From positions 1-64,000 of the forward strand of contig JADGRA010000050.1 in assembly GCA_017881265.1 (NCBI GenBank): DNA of 64,000 nucleotides. The letters run 5' to 3'. Both the position numbers and the translations under genes were made by a program. Numbering within the stretch: the first letter of the stretch is position 1; the number at the start of each line of letters is the position of its first letter. The notes below the pieces were generated by a model that saw nothing but the letters and a program-made list of their open reading frames with translations, had not been told where the DNA came from and made no database searches. Source of the DNA: Myxococcaceae bacterium (lineage in GTDB: Bacteria > Myxococcota > Myxococcia > Myxococcales > Myxococcaceae). Positions 61,701 through 64,000 of the stretch are shown here, one piece after another.

Positions 61701-62310
61701 GGCCCGCCCGGCGGCGTCGGTGCAGCGGGCCCGCCGCGATGAAGTGGTGACCGTGGCCGGCATCGTCGCCCAGCTACGGGAACGGCCCACCAAGACGGGC
61801 AAGCGCATGGCCTGGGTGACCCTCGAGGACCTGTCCGGGTCGGTGGAGTTGGTGTGCTTCCCCGGCAAGGAGGCGGGCCGCAGCGTGATGGGCAAGGACG
61901 GGAAGTGGACCAAAGGCGGCGCGCGGCCGGGGTACGATGCGTGGGAGCAACTCCTCAAGGCAGACGACCCCATCCTGGTGACCGGAAGCGTGCAGGTGAA
62001 CATCCGGGACGAGGAGAACCCCGTCGCCGAGCTCATCGTCGAGCAGGTCCAGAGCCTGAAGGAAGTCCGCGACAAGCGGCTGAAGCGGCTCGAGCTGCGG
62101 GTGCGGGCAGACCTGGTCACCGACGCGCGCCTGGAGGAGCTCTCCCGTCTGGCCCAGTCGCATGCCGGAGCGACCCCCATCGCACTCTCCATCGTCTTTC
62201 CCGGAGAGGCCGAAGCCGTCATCGGCGCCCCGCTGAAGGTGGACGTCACTGACGAGCTCATCGCGCAAGTGGACCGACTCTTTGGAGAGAAGGTCGTCGA
62301 GCTCGGCTGA
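58759..62310 (+). CDS. dnaE: DNA polymerase III alpha subunit
   Basis: The replicative polymerase, 1183 residues. The PHP domain (1-270) has HLHLHTLYSLLDG, VTDHGN, LGMEAYVA, TACLGGE and TADAHY. Polymerase palm Asp401 and Asp403 are in PDFDIDF, the third catalytic Asp is Asp564 in VKFDFLGL. A clamp-binding QSSLF is at 920-924, the same place as E. coli QADMF. The OB fold starts near residue 995 (VTVAGIVAQLRERPTKTGK). I start at ATG 58759. All nine PHP metal-site residues appear intact (His7, His9, Asp16, His41, Glu66, His85, Cys135, Asp203, His205). Confidence 0.97.
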   Translation: MSFTHLHLHTLYSLLDGAIRMKDLIKTVQAKGMSAVAVTDHGNMFGAIDFYRKAKDAGIKPILGMEAYVAGDKGREDRNEKVAHHLILLAQNEEGYANLRVLASRAYLDGFYYHPRIDKQLLREHSAGLFGLTACLGGEVTAACFRGDMDHARRTAREYKEIFAPDHFFLEIQSNGLPEQELANTNLKQLSRDVDVPLVATADAHYIKREDARAHELLMAIASGKTLADNRRMKHTTDKLYVTSPEEMLAYFTDVPEAVHNTMRIAEACTLELKLGKPMLPTFRVPEAHTPDSYMAELATRGMEERFRELSYPVDREVYLHRLGTELAMISAMGFSSYFLIVQDFINWAKRNGIPVGPGRGSGAGSLVAYALRITDLDPLPYNLLFERFLNPERVSMPDFDIDFCQERRDEVIDYVAGKYGQNNVGQIITFGSLKAKSVLRDVARVFGLPFSEGDRIAKLVPEILNITLKEAIEKEPRLKEMIDAPTVLGTLDDGRQVTSKELLEIALALEGLHRQAGMHAAGVVIADQPLWNYVPIYQPPGEKVLITQFAKDEVEAAGLVKFDFLGLTTLTVIQHALTLINRNRSPDQQLQAHQIPIADSATFELISRGDTAGVFQMESSGFTEMVMKLKPTCFEDVIAAGALYRPGPLDAGMVDVFIARKHGREKVVYPHPALEPVLKDTYGVIVYQEQVMQISQVLGGYSLGRADLLRRAMGKKKAEVMQAERAGFLDGCHQKGVDPKVAGEIFDLMEKFAEYGFNKSHSAAYGLITIQTAWLKAHYPTEFMAALLTSEKDNTDKVVAHIAEARAAGLEVLPPDVNQSDLAFGAVEGKIRFGLGAIKGVGESAIEAILEARAKGTFRDLFDFCERVDARRVNRKGLEALVKAGAFDFERRPRRQLFLSIERASERGASAQRDRAVGQSSLFGLLGAAEASRPAPVVTGEYVASEEWPEKERLAAEKEAIGFYVSGHPLHQYERELRRWARPAASVQRARRDEVVTVAGIVAQLRERPTKTGKRMAWVTLEDLSGSVELVCFPGKEAGRSVMGKDGKWTKGGARPGYDAWEQLLKADDPILVTGSVQVNIRDEENPVAELIVEQVQSLKEVRDKRLKRLELRVRADLVTDARLEELSRLAQSHAGATPIALSIVFPGEAEAVIGAPLKVDVTDELIAQVDRLFGEKVVELG

Positions 62311-62375
62311 GCGGCCGGGCCCTGTTTCCAGCCGTCCCCGGGCCTTTGCCCTTGGCTGTGCGAGACTACAGGGCA

Positions 62376-63656
62376 ATGCGCGTGCGCTCCCGGGCGCTTT
62401 GCCTGCTGGCGACCCTAGCCCTGCTGCCGGGGTGTCCGCCCAACACCTCGGCCGAGTACGCCGAGGCCCATCGGCTCTTCAGCCAGCTCTACGCCACGTA
62501 CCTGGATGCGGCCTACGCGCGGCCCGAGATGGACCGGGTGGTGAGCCTATTGGAGGTGGTTCCGGAAAAGAGCGTGGACGCGGCGGCCGCACGCAAGCTG
62601 CTGGTGCGAATCCGGGCCGGTCGGGCGCAGCTCGAGCGCGAGGAAGAGCTTCGGCGCAAGCTCCTTCATGACTTGCTGTCGGCTTCGGTCGAGGATTCGG
62701 ACGCAACTCCGAAGGGGAGACGGGCCGCGCCCGCCGCCGATGCGGGCGAGCCCGACGCGGGTCCGCCCCCCGACGGAGGGCCCCGCCGTCGCCGGTCACT
62801 CTGGGCCTGTGTCCCCTCGGCGTTCCGCGTGCTGCTGCCCTTCGAAGCGCGGGACACAGCCTTCGTCAGCCAGGGGAACGGTACCCGCCTCACCCACCAA
62901 GGTGCATCGCGCTTTGCCTTCGACTTCAACGTCCCCATCGGGACGGCCATCGTCGCGGCCGCACCGGGCATTGTGCTGCAGACACAGGACACCTTCGACC
63001 GCTCGGCGGACATGGACCCGGAGCAATACAACTTCGTGCTGGTCCACCACGGCAACGGCGTGCTCACCGAGTACGGCCACTTGCGACACCACGGGACGCG
63101 CGTCCGGCCAGGCCAGCGCGTGGCGCAGGGCGAGCTCCTCGGCTACTCGGGCGACACCGGAATGTCCACCGGGCCGCACCTCCACTTCGCGGTGGAGGAC
63201 GTCAGCCTGCAGTCTCAGCCAGCGTGCTTCCTCGACGTCGAATCGGGTGTCCCCCAGGCGGGAGAAGTCGTGACGTCGGCCAACGTGCCTGGGCCCGAGC
63301 CCTCGGCCGACGTCGACGTGGCAGCCATCCCTTCCACTGCTTTCGGCAGCCAGCAAATCGCGCTGGAGTCGAAGCTACCGCTCCTGCTGCCGAACACGGC
63401 GGTCGAGATTGAGGGGCGGGTCGAGGCCCCCTCGCGGGAGGTGGTCCTCTGGGTGCGACCCCAGGGGGCGCGCGAGCCGCTGCGACGCCTGGTGGCGCCG
63501 GTGACTGCCGACGGCCACTTCCAGGTCCGGCTTTCGCTCGCGGGACTGGAAGGCATCCAGTGGATTGGCTTCTCCCGCGTCCATGGGCGTGGGGCCTGGA
63601 AGGGCTGGTCACTCCGCCGGTTCTGCGTTGCGCCAGCGGTGCCCACGGCGCAGTGA
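62376..63656 (+). CDS. Lipoprotein with M23 (LytM) peptidase domain
   Basis: A 426-residue lipoprotein (signal ending LLPGC, lipidation at Cys20). A helical, charged region (about 25-105) precedes a Pro/Gly-rich linker, then the M23 domain. Zinc ligands fit His174 (THQG), Asp183 (FAFDFNVPIGT) and His270 in GPHLHFAVED, with HHGNGVLTEYGHLRHHG before it. All expected positions are present, so peptidoglycan hydrolysis or amidase activation is likely. A beta-sandwich-like C-terminal part follows. Start ATG 62376 with AGGG upstream. It lies 65 bases after dnaE. Confidence 0.88.
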   Translation: MRVRSRALCLLATLALLPGCPPNTSAEYAEAHRLFSQLYATYLDAAYARPEMDRVVSLLEVVPEKSVDAAAARKLLVRIRAGRAQLEREEELRRKLLHDLLSASVEDSDATPKGRRAAPAADAGEPDAGPPPDGGPRRRRSLWACVPSAFRVLLPFEARDTAFVSQGNGTRLTHQGASRFAFDFNVPIGTAIVAAAPGIVLQTQDTFDRSADMDPEQYNFVLVHHGNGVLTEYGHLRHHGTRVRPGQRVAQGELLGYSGDTGMSTGPHLHFAVEDVSLQSQPACFLDVESGVPQAGEVVTSANVPGPEPSADVDVAAIPSTAFGSQQIALESKLPLLLPNTAVEIEGRVEAPSREVVLWVRPQGAREPLRRLVAPVTADGHFQVRLSLAGLEGIQWIGFSRVHGRGAWKGWSLRRFCVAPAVPTAQ

Positions 63657-63740
63657 GGCCGCGACGTTTCGGGGCGAGTTTCCTGGTAGGTTTTCAAGTC
63701 GTCGGCCCGGATGGCCCCAGGCCGTGCGGGGAGAGGCCCC

Positions 63741-64000
63741 ATGCGGGTTCACGTCTTCTCCGACCTGCATTTCGAGATTTCCGAGCGGACCGCGCCGGAA
63801 TTCTTCGCAAGCGACGGCTGGCACAGCCTCGAGGGCCGCGCCGAGGTTGCCATTCTCGCCGGAGACATTGGGTCCACCCACCCCGCGCGAATCCAGGAGA
63901 CACTGGTCGAGCCGCTCGGCCTGTTCAGCCACCGCTACCGGACCGTCTTCTACGTCCCGGGGAACCATGAGCCGTACGGGACGAGCCTTCAGGACAGTCA
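63741..64000 (+). CDS. Calcineurin-like metallophosphoesterase, 5' part
   Basis: The first 86 codons of a metallophosphoesterase, cut by the window end. MRVHVFSDLHFEI gives the D-x-H motif, AILAGDIGS the second, and VFYVPGNHEPYG the GNHE motif. The ATG at 63741 is preceded by GAGAGG. Substrate (nucleotide, lipid A precursor or other) cannot be judged from the fragment. Confidence 0.9.
   Translation, partial: MRVHVFSDLHFEISERTAPEFFASDGWHSLEGRAEVAILAGDIGSTHPARIQETLVEPLGLFSHRYRTVFYVPGNHEPYGTSLQDS

Noticed and set aside
1..64000. tRNA or rRNA genes, insertion sequences or prophage
   Set aside because: No cloverleaf, rRNA segment, transposase, integrase or phage structural motif was seen; almost all bases are in protein genes with uniform composition.

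Overview
This window is a densely packed, very GC-rich bacterial chromosome segment. It most likely comes from a myxobacterium (Myxococcota, probably the Myxococcus/Archangium side). The best direct evidence is two secreted proteins that end in a MYXO-CTERM-type sorting signal (Gly-Cys, a hydrophobic stretch, then an arginine cluster). Supporting evidence is the many small Cys-rich lipoproteins, an RpoH-like sigma factor with a long basic N-terminal tail, and codon usage that puts G or C in almost every third position. I see about 53 genes. I see no rRNA or tRNA genes, no insertion sequence, no prophage and no CRISPR array. Many genes overlap by 4 bases (GTGA or ATGA) and many start with GTG.

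Layout. 1-641 holds the cut end of an arabinose-5-phosphate isomerase gene (minus strand). 834-5362 is a complete branched-chain amino acid ABC transporter operon (livK-H-M-G-F order, minus strand). Divergent from it are a 915-residue thiolase-like/cyclase-like fusion, etfB and etfA, a metallo-beta-lactamase (MBL) hydrolase, a Ca2+/H+ antiporter, a DMT permease and an MBL-fold nuclease (5595-14430). Together with the Liv transporter this suggests uptake and oxidation of branched-chain amino acids or acyl-CoAs. 14616-20441 carries a Cys-rich lipoprotein, a pentapeptide-repeat protein, an RluA-type pseudouridine synthase, PBP1A and a TTG-started lipoprotein. 20497-23160 (minus) is a histone-deacetylase-like, methyltransferase and short-chain dehydrogenase operon. 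23231-28262 (plus) has a chemoreceptor, an MFS carrier, and TatB and TatC, the latter with a large periplasmic insertion. 28276-33205 (minus) has Ohr and a three-gene operon with two paralogous zincin/PA-domain surface proteins. Small genes, an inactive-looking rhomboid and YceI follow.

35281-37803 is a large Pro-rich regulatory-type protein with 24-residue repeats. It is divergent from a pentose phosphate/glucose operon, tkt-tal-zwf-glk-rpe (38110-44598), whose 306-bp upstream region is full of palindromes. Glutamate dehydrogenase and a DEAD-box helicase (minus) come next, then the divergent rpoH-like sigma gene. 48928-55889 is a two-armed envelope-type cluster: a duplicated LamG-like protein and two membrane proteins on one strand, and DUF4159, VWA and gluzincin/TPR proteins on the other. 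The end of the window has a zinc-ribbon protein, periplasmic Cu/Zn SOD, an orphan N6-adenine DNA methyltransferase, dnaE with an apparently active PHP exonuclease site, an M23 lipoprotein and the start of a calcineurin-type phosphoesterase.

The most notable observations are the thiolase-like protein in which both catalytic cysteines are serine, TatC with an insertion of about 150 residues, the clamp-binding-like C-terminus of the MBL nuclease, the palindrome-rich control region of the pentose phosphate operon, and the two-armed envelope cluster. All functional statements come from reading motifs by eye; no database search was possible.
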